Of a stretch of 64,000 bases of DNA, positions 17,936 through 26,949 are shown piece by piece (the stretch's first letter is position 1; each line of letters opens with the position of its first letter). This DNA comes from Rhizobium sp. ICMP 5592 (GTDB taxonomy: Bacteria; Pseudomonadota; Alphaproteobacteria; Rhizobiales; Rhizobiaceae): the NCBI RefSeq assembly GCF_009498525.1, contig NZ_QSNT01000004.1, positions 426,019 through 490,018 on the forward strand, given 5' to 3'. A model generated the notes under the pieces. It made no database searches. It saw nothing but the letters and a program-made list of their open reading frames with translations, and was not told the DNA's origin. The position numbers and the translations under genes were made by a program.

Positions 17936-18952
17936 ATGAATATCGCCAAGACACTTCTGGCATCCGTCGTGATCGCAGCCGTTGCGACGCCGTTTGCCGC
18001 ACTTGCAGACACATCATCCAAAAAAATTGCCCTGTCCAACAATTATGCCGGCAACTCGTGGCGTCAGGCCATGCTGACAAGCTGGCAGAAGGTGACGGGC
18101 GAAGCCGTGAAAGCCGGCGTGGTTGCCGCAGCCGATCCATTCACGACGGCGGAGAACCAGGCGACCGAGCAGGCGGCGCAAATCCAGAACATGATCCTGC
18201 AGGGCTATGACGCCATCGTCATCGACGCCGCGTCTCCGACCGCTCTCAACGGCGCTGTCAAGGAAGCCTGCGATGCCGGCATCACCGTCGTGTCCTTCGA
18301 CGGCATCGTCACCGAGCCCTGCGCCTGGCGCATCGCCGTCGACTTCAAGGGCATGGGCGCAAGCGAGGTCGAGTATCTGGCGAAGAAGCTTCCCAAGGGC
18401 GGCAATATCCTGGAAATCCGCGGCCTTGCCGGCGTCTCCGTCGATGACGAGATTTCAGCCGGCATTCACGATGCCGTTGCGAAGTACCCGCAGTTCAAGA
18501 TCGTCGGTTCCGTGCATGGCGACTGGGCGCAGGACGTTGCCCAGCGTGCCGTTGCTGGCGTCCTGCCCAGCCTGCCCGAGATCGCGGCAGTCGCGACACA
18601 GGGCGGCGACGGCTATGGCGCGGCACAGGCATTTGCCGCGGCAAAGCGCCCGATGCCGACGATCGTCATGGGCAATCGTCAGGACGAACTGGCCTGGTGG
18701 AAGAAGGAAAAGGATGCAAGCGGCTATGAGACCATGTCGGTCTCCATCGCCCCCGGCGTCTCGACGCTCGCCTTCTGGGTCGCCCAGCAGATCCTCGATG
18801 GCAAGCAGGTGAAGAAGGATCTGGTCGTCCCGTTCCTGCGTATCGATCAGGACAATCTCGAAACCAACCTCGCCAATACCCAGCAGGGCGGCGTCGCCAA
18901 CGTCGAATATTCGCTGGAAGACGCCCAGAAGGTCATCGCCACGGCCAAGTGA
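17936..18952 (+). CDS. Periplasmic sugar-binding protein of a CUT2-type ABC transporter
   Basis: 338 aa. A Sec signal peptide (LLASVVIAAVATPFAALADT) precedes a type I periplasmic-binding fold (ribose/galactose-like family, Peripla_BP_4): KIALSNNYAGNSWRQAM, YDAIVIDAASPTALNGAV and VVSFDGIVTEPC. First gene of an operon with one ATPase and two permeases. An intercistronic hairpin follows. The linked lactonase and galactonate-type enzymes suggest a sugar lactone or sugar acid as ligand. Confidence 0.9.
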   Translation: MNIAKTLLASVVIAAVATPFAALADTSSKKIALSNNYAGNSWRQAMLTSWQKVTGEAVKAGVVAAADPFTTAENQATEQAAQIQNMILQGYDAIVIDAASPTALNGAVKEACDAGITVVSFDGIVTEPCAWRIAVDFKGMGASEVEYLAKKLPKGGNILEIRGLAGVSVDDEISAGIHDAVAKYPQFKIVGSVHGDWAQDVAQRAVAGVLPSLPEIAAVATQGGDGYGAAQAFAAAKRPMPTIVMGNRQDELAWWKKEKDASGYETMSVSIAPGVSTLAFWVAQQILDGKQVKKDLVVPFLRIDQDNLETNLANTQQGGVANVEYSLEDAQKVIATAK

Positions 18953-18974
18953 GCCGAGGCGTGCCGTCATTCAA

Positions 18975-19004
18975 GACCGGTGCCATTCTTTGATGGCGCC
19001 GGTC
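18975..19004 (+). other. Intercistronic hairpin after the sugar-binding protein gene
   Basis: GACCGGTGCCAT / ATGGCGCCGGTC, 11 of 12 pairs with a 6-nt loop, between the binding-protein gene and the ATPase gene. Such hairpins protect the upstream mRNA and raise binding-protein output over the membrane subunits. Confidence 0.55.
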
Positions 19005-19031
19005 GATGAAAAATTCTTGCCGGATCGATCC

Positions 19032-20522
19032 ATGAATGCAGCCAGAGACAACAGGCCCATGAACGAGGACGCACAGACAAAGCCGGTCGTCTCCGCGCGC
19101 GGCGTCAAGGTGCAATTCGGCGCCGTCAAGGCGCTGGATGGCGCCGATCTGGTCATCGATGCCGGCGAATGCATCGGGCTTGTCGGCCATAACGGCGCGG
19201 GGAAGTCGACGATCGTCAACGTCCTCAACGGAAGCCTCAGCCCTCACGAGGGCACCATTGCTTACAATGGCGACGAGACCGCACACGGCATCAACGCGGC
19301 ACGCGGCCACGGCATCCGCTGCGTCTTTCAGGAATTGTCCCTTTCTCCGAACCTGACCGTTGTCGAAAACATGCGGGTCGTACATCGCGACCTCAGCGGA
19401 TGGAACTGGCGCAGCCAAGCGGCCGGCATCGTCAGCGCCAAGCTTGACGAGATTTTCGCCGGCCACGGCATCGATGTGATGCACACCGTCGGCGAACTCT
19501 CGATCGCCGAACGGCAGATGGTCGAAATCGCCATCGTCTTCTGCGCGGTCGGACACAAGCCCAGGCTGGTCATCCTCGATGAGCCGACATCGTCGCTCGA
19601 TGCGGGGCTCGCGGCACAGCTCATGGCCTATGTGCGCAAATATGTCGATACGGGCGGCTCCGTGCTACTGATCTCGCATATTCTCGGCGAGATCCTGACA
19701 ACTTCCGACCGCATCGTCGTCATGAAGGACGGAAAGGTCGTTGCCGATCGCCCGGCGAAGGAATTTTCGACCCATAGCCTCGTCCAGGCGATGGGCAGCG
19801 TGGTCAAGGACCGGGATTTCGACCGCAACAAGAATAGAGCCGCCGATACATCGCCCATCCTTTCCTTGCCGGCCAGGGGCGGTAAAGGTCTTCCCTTCAC
19901 CGCTTACAAGGGCGAAGTGATCGGTCTTGCCGGTCTCGGCGGACACGGCCAGACGGACATGTTGCTCGAACTCTACCGCGCGCTGAGCAGTGACTGGTTG
20001 CCGGGAAGGCAAGGCCGCATCGCCTTCGTCGCCGGCGACCGCAGCCTGAACGGGACCTTTCCGCTCTGGAGCATTCTGAAAAACCTCAGCATCGCTTCGC
20101 TCACCGACCTGTCGGAGAAATTCCTGGTCAACAGACGCCGTGAAGACGAGCTCGGCGGGGACTGGAAGAGCCGGATCGAAATCCGCACGCCTGACATGAC
20201 GAACGGCATCCTGTCGCTGTCGGGCGGCAATCAGCAGAAGGTCCTTTTTGCCCGCGCGCTGGCGACGACATCGTCCTTGGTGCTGATGGACGATCCGATG
20301 CGCGGCGTGGATATCGGCACCAAGCAGGAGGTCTACAGCATCCTGGATCACGAAGCGGCCGGCGGCCGGACGTTCATCTGGTATTCGACCGAAATGGATG
20401 AAATCCGACTTTGCGACCGCGTCTACGTGTTTCGCAGCGGCGCGATCGTTTCGGAACTGGTCGGCGATGCCATTACGGAGGAAAATGTGCTGGCAGCCTC
20501 ATTCTCTGGAGAGGACGCATGA
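19032..20522 (+). CDS. Sugar ABC transporter ATPase (CUT2 family, two domains)
   Basis: 496 aa with two ABC domains. The first is canonical: Walker A GHNGAGKST, signature LSIAERQMVEIA, Walker B LVILDEPTSSLD. The second has a degenerate Walker A (GLGGHGQTDML) but keeps LSGGNQQKVLFARAL and LVLMDDPMRGVD, which is normal for RbsA/MglA-type ATPases. ATG 19032 is chosen; ATG 19059 and an upstream TTG 18990 are also open. It overlaps the next permease by 4 bp. Confidence 0.9.
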   Translation: MNAARDNRPMNEDAQTKPVVSARGVKVQFGAVKALDGADLVIDAGECIGLVGHNGAGKSTIVNVLNGSLSPHEGTIAYNGDETAHGINAARGHGIRCVFQELSLSPNLTVVENMRVVHRDLSGWNWRSQAAGIVSAKLDEIFAGHGIDVMHTVGELSIAERQMVEIAIVFCAVGHKPRLVILDEPTSSLDAGLAAQLMAYVRKYVDTGGSVLLISHILGEILTTSDRIVVMKDGKVVADRPAKEFSTHSLVQAMGSVVKDRDFDRNKNRAADTSPILSLPARGGKGLPFTAYKGEVIGLAGLGGHGQTDMLLELYRALSSDWLPGRQGRIAFVAGDRSLNGTFPLWSILKNLSIASLTDLSEKFLVNRRREDELGGDWKSRIEIRTPDMTNGILSLSGGNQQKVLFARALATTSSLVLMDDPMRGVDIGTKQEVYSILDHEAAGGRTFIWYSTEMDEIRLCDRVYVFRSGAIVSELVGDAITEENVLAASFSGEDA

Positions 20523-21463
20523 TCCGCATTTCGCCCAGTATGGTGCGGCTGCTCGTTCCGGCGCTCTCGCTCGTCGTCCTGCTGGTCGCGGTCTTCTATC
20601 TTCAGCCGCGCGCCATGAGCTATATCGGGCTCAATCTCCTGTTCAATCTCGCCGTGCCGATTGCGCTCGCAACCATAGCCCAGATGATGATCATGTCCGT
20701 CAACGACCTCGATCTGTCGATGGGGACCTTCGTCAGTTTCGCCGCCTGCGTGGCGGCGACCTATCTGCAATCCTCTCCCTTGCTCGGCATTCTGATCCTC
20801 GTGGCAGCCATCGCCGCCTATGCCGTCATCGGCGTCGTGATCTATGTCAGGGATCTGCCGTCGATCGTGGTGACGCTCGGCATGAGCTTCGTCTGGGGTG
20901 GTCTCGCCGTCCTGCTCCTGCCGGCGCCTGGCGGCGAAGCGCCCGCCTGGGCACGCTGGCTGATGACCTCGAAGCCGCCGCTGGTTCCGATGGCGATCGT
21001 CGCCAGCGTCGTCATCGCCCTTGTCGCGCATTTCGTCGTCATGCGCTCCGCCTTCGGTGTCCTGATCCGCGGCGTCGGCGGCAACCAGCGCTCGGTGCAG
21101 CGCGCCGGATGGTCGATCCTCGTCCTTCGTGCAGCCGCCTATGGGCTGGCGGGTCTGTTTGCCGTGCTGTCGGGTATCGCGCTGGTCGGCCTCACCACCT
21201 CGGCGGATGCGAACATCGCGCTGCGTTACACGCTTCTGTCGATTGCCGGCGTCATCCTCGGCGGCGGCGAATTTACCGGTGGCCGCATCTCGCCGATCGG
21301 CGCCGTCATCGGTGCGCTGACACTGACGTTGGCCGGATCATTCCTCTCTTTCCTCCGGATTTCGCCGGACTGGCAGATCGGCGCGCAGGGTGCGATCCTC
21401 ATCGTTGTTCTTGCCCTGCGCCTCTTGCTCAACCGTCTTGAAAAGCGGGGGAACCGCGCATGA
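20519..21463 (+). CDS. Sugar ABC transporter permease 1 (CUT2 family)
   Basis: 314 aa with 8-10 hydrophobic helices and BPD_transp_2 features: MIMSVNDLDLSMGTFVSFAA (the xDLS motif near the second helix), GVLIRGVGGNQRSVQRAGW and AGVILGGGEFTGGR. It overlaps the ATPase and the next permease by 4 bp each. It forms a heterodimeric pore with the following permease. Confidence 0.92.
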   Translation: MIRISPSMVRLLVPALSLVVLLVAVFYLQPRAMSYIGLNLLFNLAVPIALATIAQMMIMSVNDLDLSMGTFVSFAACVAATYLQSSPLLGILILVAAIAAYAVIGVVIYVRDLPSIVVTLGMSFVWGGLAVLLLPAPGGEAPAWARWLMTSKPPLVPMAIVASVVIALVAHFVVMRSAFGVLIRGVGGNQRSVQRAGWSILVLRAAAYGLAGLFAVLSGIALVGLTTSADANIALRYTLLSIAGVILGGGEFTGGRISPIGAVIGALTLTLAGSFLSFLRISPDWQIGAQGAILIVVLALRLLLNRLEKRGNRA

Positions 21464-22410
21464 ACGCCCTTCGCGCACTCCATCGCAAACCCTGGATCTG
21501 GTCCTTTGCCGCAACGTTCGTCGTGTGGGTCCTGACTGTTCTGTTCACGGGCGGCGCCAGCTCTCTCGGCCTGTCGCAGGCGGCACTCACCTTCGCGGCC
21601 TTTTCCGTCATTGTTGGCATCGGCCAGATGTTCGTCATCACGCTTGGGCCGGGCAATATCGACCTCTCTGTTCCCGCAACGATGACGCTGGCTGGAACCG
21701 TGGCGCTGAAGCTGATGAATGTCGAGGACGGCATGATCGTGCCCGGCCTTCTGATCTCCATCCTGATCGGCCTCGCCATCGGCATCGGCAACTATACCCT
21801 GATCAAGCTCCTGCGCATCCCACCGATTATCGCGACGCTGTCGATGAGCTTCATCGTGCAATCCACGGCGATCTGGAGCAATCGCGGCCTGCGCATCAAG
21901 CCGCCGGAGCAGCTGGCGGACTTCACCGTGTCGAGCCTCGTCGGCATCCCGAACATCGCCATCGTCGCTTTTCTGTTCTCCGTTCTTGCCTGGGTGCTGC
22001 TGGAAAAGACCATCTATGGCCGCTGGATCTCGGCCATCGGCCAGAGCGTGTTCGCGGCCCGCATGGCCGGCATTCCCGTCGATGGCACGCGGCTCGCGAC
22101 CTATATGCTCTGCGCCATCCTCGCCTCGATCTGCGGCTATCTCCTCGCCAGCTTCTCCGGTGGCGCCGCCCTCAACATGGGCTCGGAATATCTGCTAATG
22201 TCGATTGCCGTTGTCATCATCGGCGGGACGGCGGTCGCAGGTGGGGATTCGAACGTGCCGGGCATCTGGGGCGCATCGCTCTTCATGTTCCTCGTCGTGT
22301 CGATGCTGAACACCTATGGTTTCGGCGCGGGCTCGCGGCTCATCCTCACCGGCTTCATCATCATCGCCGTCATCCTCGTGGCGGGCGGCCGACCGCTTGG
22401 CGGCCGCTGA
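21460..22410 (+). CDS. Sugar ABC transporter permease 2 (CUT2 family)
   Basis: 316 aa permease of the same family: VITLGPGNIDLSVPATMTL, ISAIGQSVFAARMAGIPVDG and IIGGTAVAGGDSNVPG. The 4-bp overlap with permease 1 (ATGA) indicates coupled translation. It is followed after 42 bp by the SMP-30 lactonase, probably in the same transcript. Confidence 0.92.
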   Translation: MNALRALHRKPWIWSFAATFVVWVLTVLFTGGASSLGLSQAALTFAAFSVIVGIGQMFVITLGPGNIDLSVPATMTLAGTVALKLMNVEDGMIVPGLLISILIGLAIGIGNYTLIKLLRIPPIIATLSMSFIVQSTAIWSNRGLRIKPPEQLADFTVSSLVGIPNIAIVAFLFSVLAWVLLEKTIYGRWISAIGQSVFAARMAGIPVDGTRLATYMLCAILASICGYLLASFSGGAALNMGSEYLLMSIAVVIIGGTAVAGGDSNVPGIWGASLFMFLVVSMLNTYGFGAGSRLILTGFIIIAVILVAGGRPLGGR

Positions 22411-22452
22411 TACACGTTTCGACTCCATGCAGGCATCACAGGAAACATTGTA

Positions 22453-23373
22453 ATGGCCAAGAACGAGCATCCCCTCTACGAAATACACGATCCCCGATTT
22501 CGCTATCTCGTCGTCGGGAGCGCGGCTCTGGATGAGCTCTATTCCGGCTGCCGATGGGCGGAAGGCCCGGTGTGGTTCGCCGATTCCGGCTGCCTGATCT
22601 GGAGCGACATTCCGAACCAGCGCATGCTGCGCTGGGCGCCGGACGGCGGCGTCTCGACCTTTCGCACGCCCTCGAACTTCGCCAACGGCAACACCCGCGA
22701 CCGCCAGGGACGGCTCGTTTCCTGCGAGCACGGCGCACGGCGCGTCACCCGGACCGAGATCGACGGATCGATCACCGTTCTCGCCGACAGCTTTCAGGGT
22801 AAACGTCTGAATTCGCCCAACGACGTCATCGTCCGCTCCGACGGGTCAGTCTGGTTCACGGATCCGACCTACGGCATCCTCTCCGACTACGAAGGCTACA
22901 AAGCCGAGCCCGAGCAGGCGACGCGCAACGTCTACCGGCTCGATCCCGAAACCGGCGACATGGAGATCGTGGTCGACGATTTCGGTCAACCGAACGGCCT
23001 GGCGTTCTCGCCGGACGAAACCAAGCTCTATATCGCCGATTCAGCGTCGAGCCATGACATCAACGCGCCACGGCACATCCGGGTCTTCGATGTGATCGAC
23101 GGCCGGACACTCGCCAACAGTCGGGTATTCTGCGACATCGACACCGGTCTTCCGGACGGCTTCCGCGTCGATGTCGCCGGCAATGTCTGGACGAGCGCCG
23201 GCGACGGCGTGCATTGCTTCGCGCCCGACGGAACATTGCTTGGCAAGATCAAGGTGCCGCAGACGGTCTCCAACCTCACCTTCGGCGGGCCGCGCCGCAA
23301 CCAGCTGTTCATCACCGCCACCAAGTCGCTGTATAGCATCTACACCGCAACTACAGGCGTGCAGGCTCCCTAG
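22453..23373 (+). CDS. SMP-30/gluconolactonase-type sugar lactonase
   Basis: 306 aa six-bladed beta-propeller lactonase. Metal ligands are recognisable: Glu in WAEGPVW, Asn in NSPNDVIVRSDGSVWFTDP, and Asp in the LPDGFRVDVAGNVW segment. Such enzymes open aldono-1,4- or 1,5-lactones. Placed behind a sugar importer and beside galactonate/altronate genes, it would supply the aldonate (for example L-galactonate) to the enzymes at 24468, 28609 and 29624. Its stop codon and that of the convergent GntR gene share the palindrome CTAG (23370-23373). Confidence 0.85.
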   Translation: MAKNEHPLYEIHDPRFRYLVVGSAALDELYSGCRWAEGPVWFADSGCLIWSDIPNQRMLRWAPDGGVSTFRTPSNFANGNTRDRQGRLVSCEHGARRVTRTEIDGSITVLADSFQGKRLNSPNDVIVRSDGSVWFTDPTYGILSDYEGYKAEPEQATRNVYRLDPETGDMEIVVDDFGQPNGLAFSPDETKLYIADSASSHDINAPRHIRVFDVIDGRTLANSRVFCDIDTGLPDGFRVDVAGNVWTSAGDGVHCFAPDGTLLGKIKVPQTVSNLTFGGPRRNQLFITATKSLYSIYTATTGVQAP

Positions 23374-24278
23374 GACTGAACCTTGAACGGCCCCATCTGG
23401 ATGGAGCGTAGCAGCGTTGCGCGGGCACTGCCCAGATGAGCCAGCAAGTTTGCTTCCACCGCCGCCGGATCCCGGCTGCGAAGGGCTACGATGTAGTCGA
23501 GATGCTGCGTGAGCGCCCTAATGTTGCGCTGTTTCTCGTCATCGATATTCCACTGGTAGGTGTAGTGGAAGAAGGCTGAAACGACATTGTAGAATTCGAT
23601 GATGTACCTGTTTTTCGAGGCATCGTGCACGCAACGATGCAGTCGTTCGTCCAGCGCCGGGAATTCGCGATAGCGACGATCAATGTCCGCCAGCAGCTCG
23701 AGATGCTCCGCCTCGACCGCCTGCAGCTCTCTCCAGCAAGGGTCGCTATCCGGCAATTTGAGCAGGTGCCCGGCCGAGCGCAGCTCGAACATCTCGCGGA
23801 CTTCATAGATCTCCTCGGCGAAATTCGGCGTGACGCCCAAAAACATCCAGGCACTGTTGGGGCGCCGCTCAATCAGCCCAAAGTGCTGAAAATGCGTAAG
23901 ATATTCGCGGATAGTGGTGGTTGAGGTGCCGAACTGCCGCGCAAGTTCGGCGCTGTTGAGCAGCTGTCCGGCGCGAAAATCCCCTTGCAATATCCACTCC
24001 ATGAAACGCCGCTCGACAGCAGCGGCAGCGGACATGGTTTGCGTTTCGGGGAAATAATCGCCAGGCTCCGGCCGTCGCTGCAAAGAATGGATGGCATCGT
24101 CGAGGCGAAGAATTCCGGCATCCGTCAGGGATGACAGCACCGAGCGCACCGTCGTGCGGCTGACCGCCAGTTTCGAGGCCAGTTCCGAATTCGACGGCAG
24201 CTTCTGATCGACCTCGAGATCGCCGAGATAGGACAGGCAGCGGTTGTACGCGCCCTTGTAGACTGCATTCCCCTTCAT
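23370..24278 (-). CDS. GntR/FadR-family regulator with two winged-helix domains and an FCD domain
   Basis: 302 aa from ATG 24278 (a frame-open ATG at 24314 has no ribosome site; GGGGA lies upstream of 24278). Unusually, two GntR-like winged-helix segments are present: one near 15-60 (SNSELASKLAVSRTTVRSVL) and a second near 85-140 (NSAELARQFGTSTTTIREYL). An all-helical FCD effector domain follows (EEIYEVREMFELRSAGHLL, LHRCVHDASKNRYI). Normal FadR-type proteins have only one winged helix. It lies between two sugar-acid operons and is divergent from the second. A strong inverted repeat in that promoter is its probable operator. Confidence 0.85.
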   Translation of the reverse strand: MKGNAVYKGAYNRCLSYLGDLEVDQKLPSNSELASKLAVSRTTVRSVLSSLTDAGILRLDDAIHSLQRRPEPGDYFPETQTMSAAAAVERRFMEWILQGDFRAGQLLNSAELARQFGTSTTTIREYLTHFQHFGLIERRPNSAWMFLGVTPNFAEEIYEVREMFELRSAGHLLKLPDSDPCWRELQAVEAEHLELLADIDRRYREFPALDERLHRCVHDASKNRYIIEFYNVVSAFFHYTYQWNIDDEKQRNIRALTQHLDYIVALRSRDPAAVEANLLAHLGSARATLLRSIQMGPFKVQS

Positions 24279-24330
24279 TCCAAACCATCCCCTGCTGCGA
24301 CCGCTCCGTACCATATAGGTCGGATTATTT

Positions 24331-24375
24331 ATATAAAAAACAGTTGACTCGAAAATTCCAGACTGTTTTATATAT
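24331..24375. promoter_or_regulatory. Inverted-repeat operator for the double-winged-helix GntR regulator
   Basis: ATATAAAAAACAGT (24331-24344) and its mirror ACTGTTTTATATAT (24362-24375) are separated by 17 bp. They share AAAACAGT/ACTGTTTT exactly and the flanking TATA with a 2-bp shift. A third partial copy AAAAGACAGT lies at 24378-24387. The site sits in the only promoter region shared by the regulator and the uxaB-like operon. Confidence 0.6.
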
Positions 24376-24405
24376 GCAAAAGACAGTCGAAGGGAGGATC
24401 GAAGC

Positions 24406-24471
24406 TTGTCTGGGATTCATCTTGCAAACACATTTCTAGACCGCGCCTCTCTCGGGACGATAGACGCGTGA
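24406..24471 (+). CDS. Possible 21-codon leader ORF coupled to the uxaB-like gene
   Basis: TTG at 24406 has a strong GGGAGG 8 nt upstream (24392-24397) and opens a frame of 21 codons ending in TGA at 24469-24471. That stop overlaps the GTG start of the next gene (24468) as GTGA. The downstream gene has only a weak site of its own. This could be a leader peptide with translational coupling; no peptide family is recognised. Confidence 0.3.
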   Translation: MSGIHLANTFLDRASLGTIDA

Positions 24472-25604
24472 GCGGCCGTATCATTCAGTTCGGAACGAGC
24501 CGCTTCCTGCAGGCACATGTGGCATTCTTCCTCCACGAAGCGGCGGAAGCCGGCCAGAAGGTTGGCCCCATCTCCGTCGTTCAGGTCTCCGGATCAGGCA
24601 GCCGAAGCGGCCGCGTCGCGGCATTCGGCCGGCCGGAAGGCTATCCCGTTGTCATTCGTGGCATGTCGGACGGCAAGACGATCGATCGCACGGTGCGGGT
24701 GAAGAGTGTCGACCGCGGCCTGTCGGCGGCAAACGACTGGACGGAGATCACCAGGCTCTTCGTCGAAGAGGCGGATTTTGTCGTCTCCAACACCGGCGAC
24801 ACCGGTTACCGGACCGATCCAGATGGAGACAATTTCTCGTCCGGCGACTACCCTCCGCAATCATTCCCTGCAAAACTGGCAGAGCTTCTCTGTCGTCGCT
24901 GGCAGGCATCGGGGCGTCCTCTGGTGGTGCTGCCGTGCGAACTGGTGACGAGCAACGGTCAGGCTCTGAAACGGGTCGTCGTCGAAAGCGCTCAGCGAAA
25001 CGGTCTGCCGGCAGACTTCTTCGAATGGCTCGACCGCGATGTCGCTTTTGCCGATACGCTGGTCGACAGGATCGTATCCGAACCCATCGAACCGATCGGC
25101 GCCGTTGCGGAACCCTACGCCCTCTGGGCGATCAAACGGGCGCCGGGCGTCCGTCTGCCCTGCACCCACGAGCAGATCGTGCTGACCGACGATCTCGAGC
25201 CCTATGAGCGCCTGAAGCTGCATATCCTCAACCTCGGGCACACCTATCTCGCCGAAATTTGGCAGACCGAAGGCCAGGCGAGTGATCAGACTGTCGGCGA
25301 AATCCTCGCTGATCCGAGCATAAAGGCGTGGCTGGAAGCCCTTTACGAGAGCGAAGTCATCCCCGGCTTCGCCTTGAAAGGCATGGGTGACGAGGCCCGG
25401 TTCTATGTCGCGACCACGCTCGATCGTTTCCTCAATCCGTTTCTCAATCACCGCATCGCCGATATCGCGCAACACCACGCCCAGAAGGTCGAACGCCGCA
25501 TCGGCGCCTTTCTTGACTGGGTCGGAGAGACGCCCGAGCGGTACGAGGCTCCGATCTTGCGAGCGATAACCTCGCGCTATCCGGCATCCGGAGGTGCCGC
25601 ATGA
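24468..25604 (+). CDS. Tagaturonate/fructuronate reductase-like protein (mannitol dehydrogenase family)
   Basis: 378 aa. The N-terminal Rossmann domain begins IIQFGTSRFLQAHVAFFLHE, matching the QFGxGxFLR start of UxaB/UxuB. The C-terminal mannitol-dehydrogenase domain contains ERLKLHILNLGHTYLAEI, with the catalytic Lys-x3-Asn-x2-His pattern (KLHILNLGH). It should reduce D-tagaturonate (or D-fructuronate) to D-altronate (or D-mannonate) with NADH. Altronate dehydratase in the same operon favours tagaturonate reductase. The start is GTG; it overlaps the following permease by 4 bp. It is shorter than E. coli UxaB (about 480 aa). Confidence 0.82.
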   Translation: MSGRIIQFGTSRFLQAHVAFFLHEAAEAGQKVGPISVVQVSGSGSRSGRVAAFGRPEGYPVVIRGMSDGKTIDRTVRVKSVDRGLSAANDWTEITRLFVEEADFVVSNTGDTGYRTDPDGDNFSSGDYPPQSFPAKLAELLCRRWQASGRPLVVLPCELVTSNGQALKRVVVESAQRNGLPADFFEWLDRDVAFADTLVDRIVSEPIEPIGAVAEPYALWAIKRAPGVRLPCTHEQIVLTDDLEPYERLKLHILNLGHTYLAEIWQTEGQASDQTVGEILADPSIKAWLEALYESEVIPGFALKGMGDEARFYVATTLDRFLNPFLNHRIADIAQHHAQKVERRIGAFLDWVGETPERYEAPILRAITSRYPASGGAA

Positions 25605-26284
25605 ACTACCAGTTCGATTTTGCTTCCCTCCTCCCCTACTGGAAGGAGTTCGCGCTCGGTGTATGGTTGACGCTTCAGCTCTCCGTCATCTCGACCGTGA
25701 TCGGTTTCGTCCTCGGCACGCTCTGCGCCATCGGCCGGGCCGACGGTGGCCCCTGGCTTCGCGGCATCATTGCCACCTATGTCGAAGTCATCCGCAACAC
25801 GCCGCTGCTGGTGCAGGTGTTCCTCGTTTATTTCGGTATCGCCACCCTCGGCGTCCATGTCTCGGCGAACATGGCTGCCGTCGCGGCGCTGGTCGTCAAT
25901 GTCGGCGCCTATACCTGTGAGATCGTCCGCGCCGGCCTGCAATCCATCCACAAGGCACAGCTCGAAGCGGCGGAATGTCTTGGGCTGTCCCGCAAACAGA
26001 CCTACTGGCATGTGATCATCCGCCCCGCCATCGAGCGCGTTTATCCGGCGCTGACCAGCCAATATGTGCTGTTGATGCTGGCCTCCTCGATCACCTCGCA
26101 GATCTCGGCCGAGGAGCTGACCGCTGTCGCCAACCGCATCCAGTCGGATACGTTCCGCAGCTTCGAGACCTACATCGTCGTCGGCGTCCTCTATCTCCTC
26201 CTGTCCTTCGTCGTCCGCATCGCCCTCTGGCTGCTGGGCCTCGGTCTCTTTGTTCGCCGGCGCAAGCTCGGCACGGCTCTGTAA
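25601..26284 (+). CDS. Polar amino acid-type ABC transporter permease 1
   Basis: 227 aa, about five helices, HisM/GlnP family: EVIRNTPLLVQVFLVYFGI, YTCEIVRAGLQSIHKAQLEA and the EAA loop AAECLGLSRKQTYWHVIIRP. It is translationally coupled to the preceding reductase (4-bp overlap), which is unusual for an amino-acid importer. The operon's enzymes suggest an acidic sugar or sugar-amino-acid conjugate as substrate. Confidence 0.9.
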   Translation: MNYQFDFASLLPYWKEFALGVWLTLQLSVISTVIGFVLGTLCAIGRADGGPWLRGIIATYVEVIRNTPLLVQVFLVYFGIATLGVHVSANMAAVAALVVNVGAYTCEIVRAGLQSIHKAQLEAAECLGLSRKQTYWHVIIRPAIERVYPALTSQYVLLMLASSITSQISAEELTAVANRIQSDTFRSFETYIVVGVLYLLLSFVVRIALWLLGLGLFVRRRKLGTAL

Positions 26285-26295
26285 AGGACGCGGCA

Positions 26296-26949
26296 ATGCC
26301 AAGTTTTAGCTTCGTTCATCTGGAGTTTCTGGCCTGGGCCGCGATGTGGACGGCGGGCCTTTCGGTAATCGCCTTTGTTGGAGGCGGCCTTCTCGGCTTT
26401 CTGGTCGCGTTAGCGCGCGTCAGCAGCTCAGGCGCGTTGCGAACGGCGGCGGCGGCCTATATTCAGGTCGTTCAGGGCACACCGCTGCTGGTGCTGCTGT
26501 TCCTGATCTATTTCGGTATCGCCATTCTCGGCTTCGATCAGGTTCCGGCGATCATCGCCGCGGCGGCCGGCCTCATCATCTATTCCTCCGGCTTTCTCGG
26601 CGAGATCTGGCGCGGTTGCATCGAATCCGTGCCGAAGACCCAGTGGGAAGCGGCGGAGTGTCTGGCTCTGTCGCGCTGGCAGCGCATGATCAAGGTCATC
26701 CTGCCGCAGGCGCTGCGCATCGCCACGCCGCCGACCGTCGGCTTCCTGGTGCAGATCGTCAAGAACACCTCGCTTGCCTCGGTCGTCGGCTTCGTCGAAC
26801 TGTCGCAGGCCGGCAAGCTCATCAACAATTCGATTTTCGAACCCTTCACCGTCTTCATCGTGGTGGCAGTATTTTACTTCGCCATGTGCTTTCCGCTCTC
26901 TCTGTGGAGCCGCAACCTCGAGAGGAAGCTCAATGTCATCCATCGTTAA
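26296..26949 (+). CDS. Polar amino acid-type ABC transporter permease 2
   Basis: 217 aa, same family: YIQVVQGTPLLVLLFLIYFG, SGFLGEIWRGCIESVPKTQW and the EAA loop AAECLALSRWQRMIKVILPQ. ATG 26296 lies 12 bp after the first permease with GGAC upstream. Its 3' end overlaps the ATPase gene by 17 bp. The two permeases form the pore. Confidence 0.9.
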   Translation: MPSFSFVHLEFLAWAAMWTAGLSVIAFVGGGLLGFLVALARVSSSGALRTAAAAYIQVVQGTPLLVLLFLIYFGIAILGFDQVPAIIAAAAGLIIYSSGFLGEIWRGCIESVPKTQWEAAECLALSRWQRMIKVILPQALRIATPPTVGFLVQIVKNTSLASVVGFVELSQAGKLINNSIFEPFTVFIVVAVFYFAMCFPLSLWSRNLERKLNVIHR

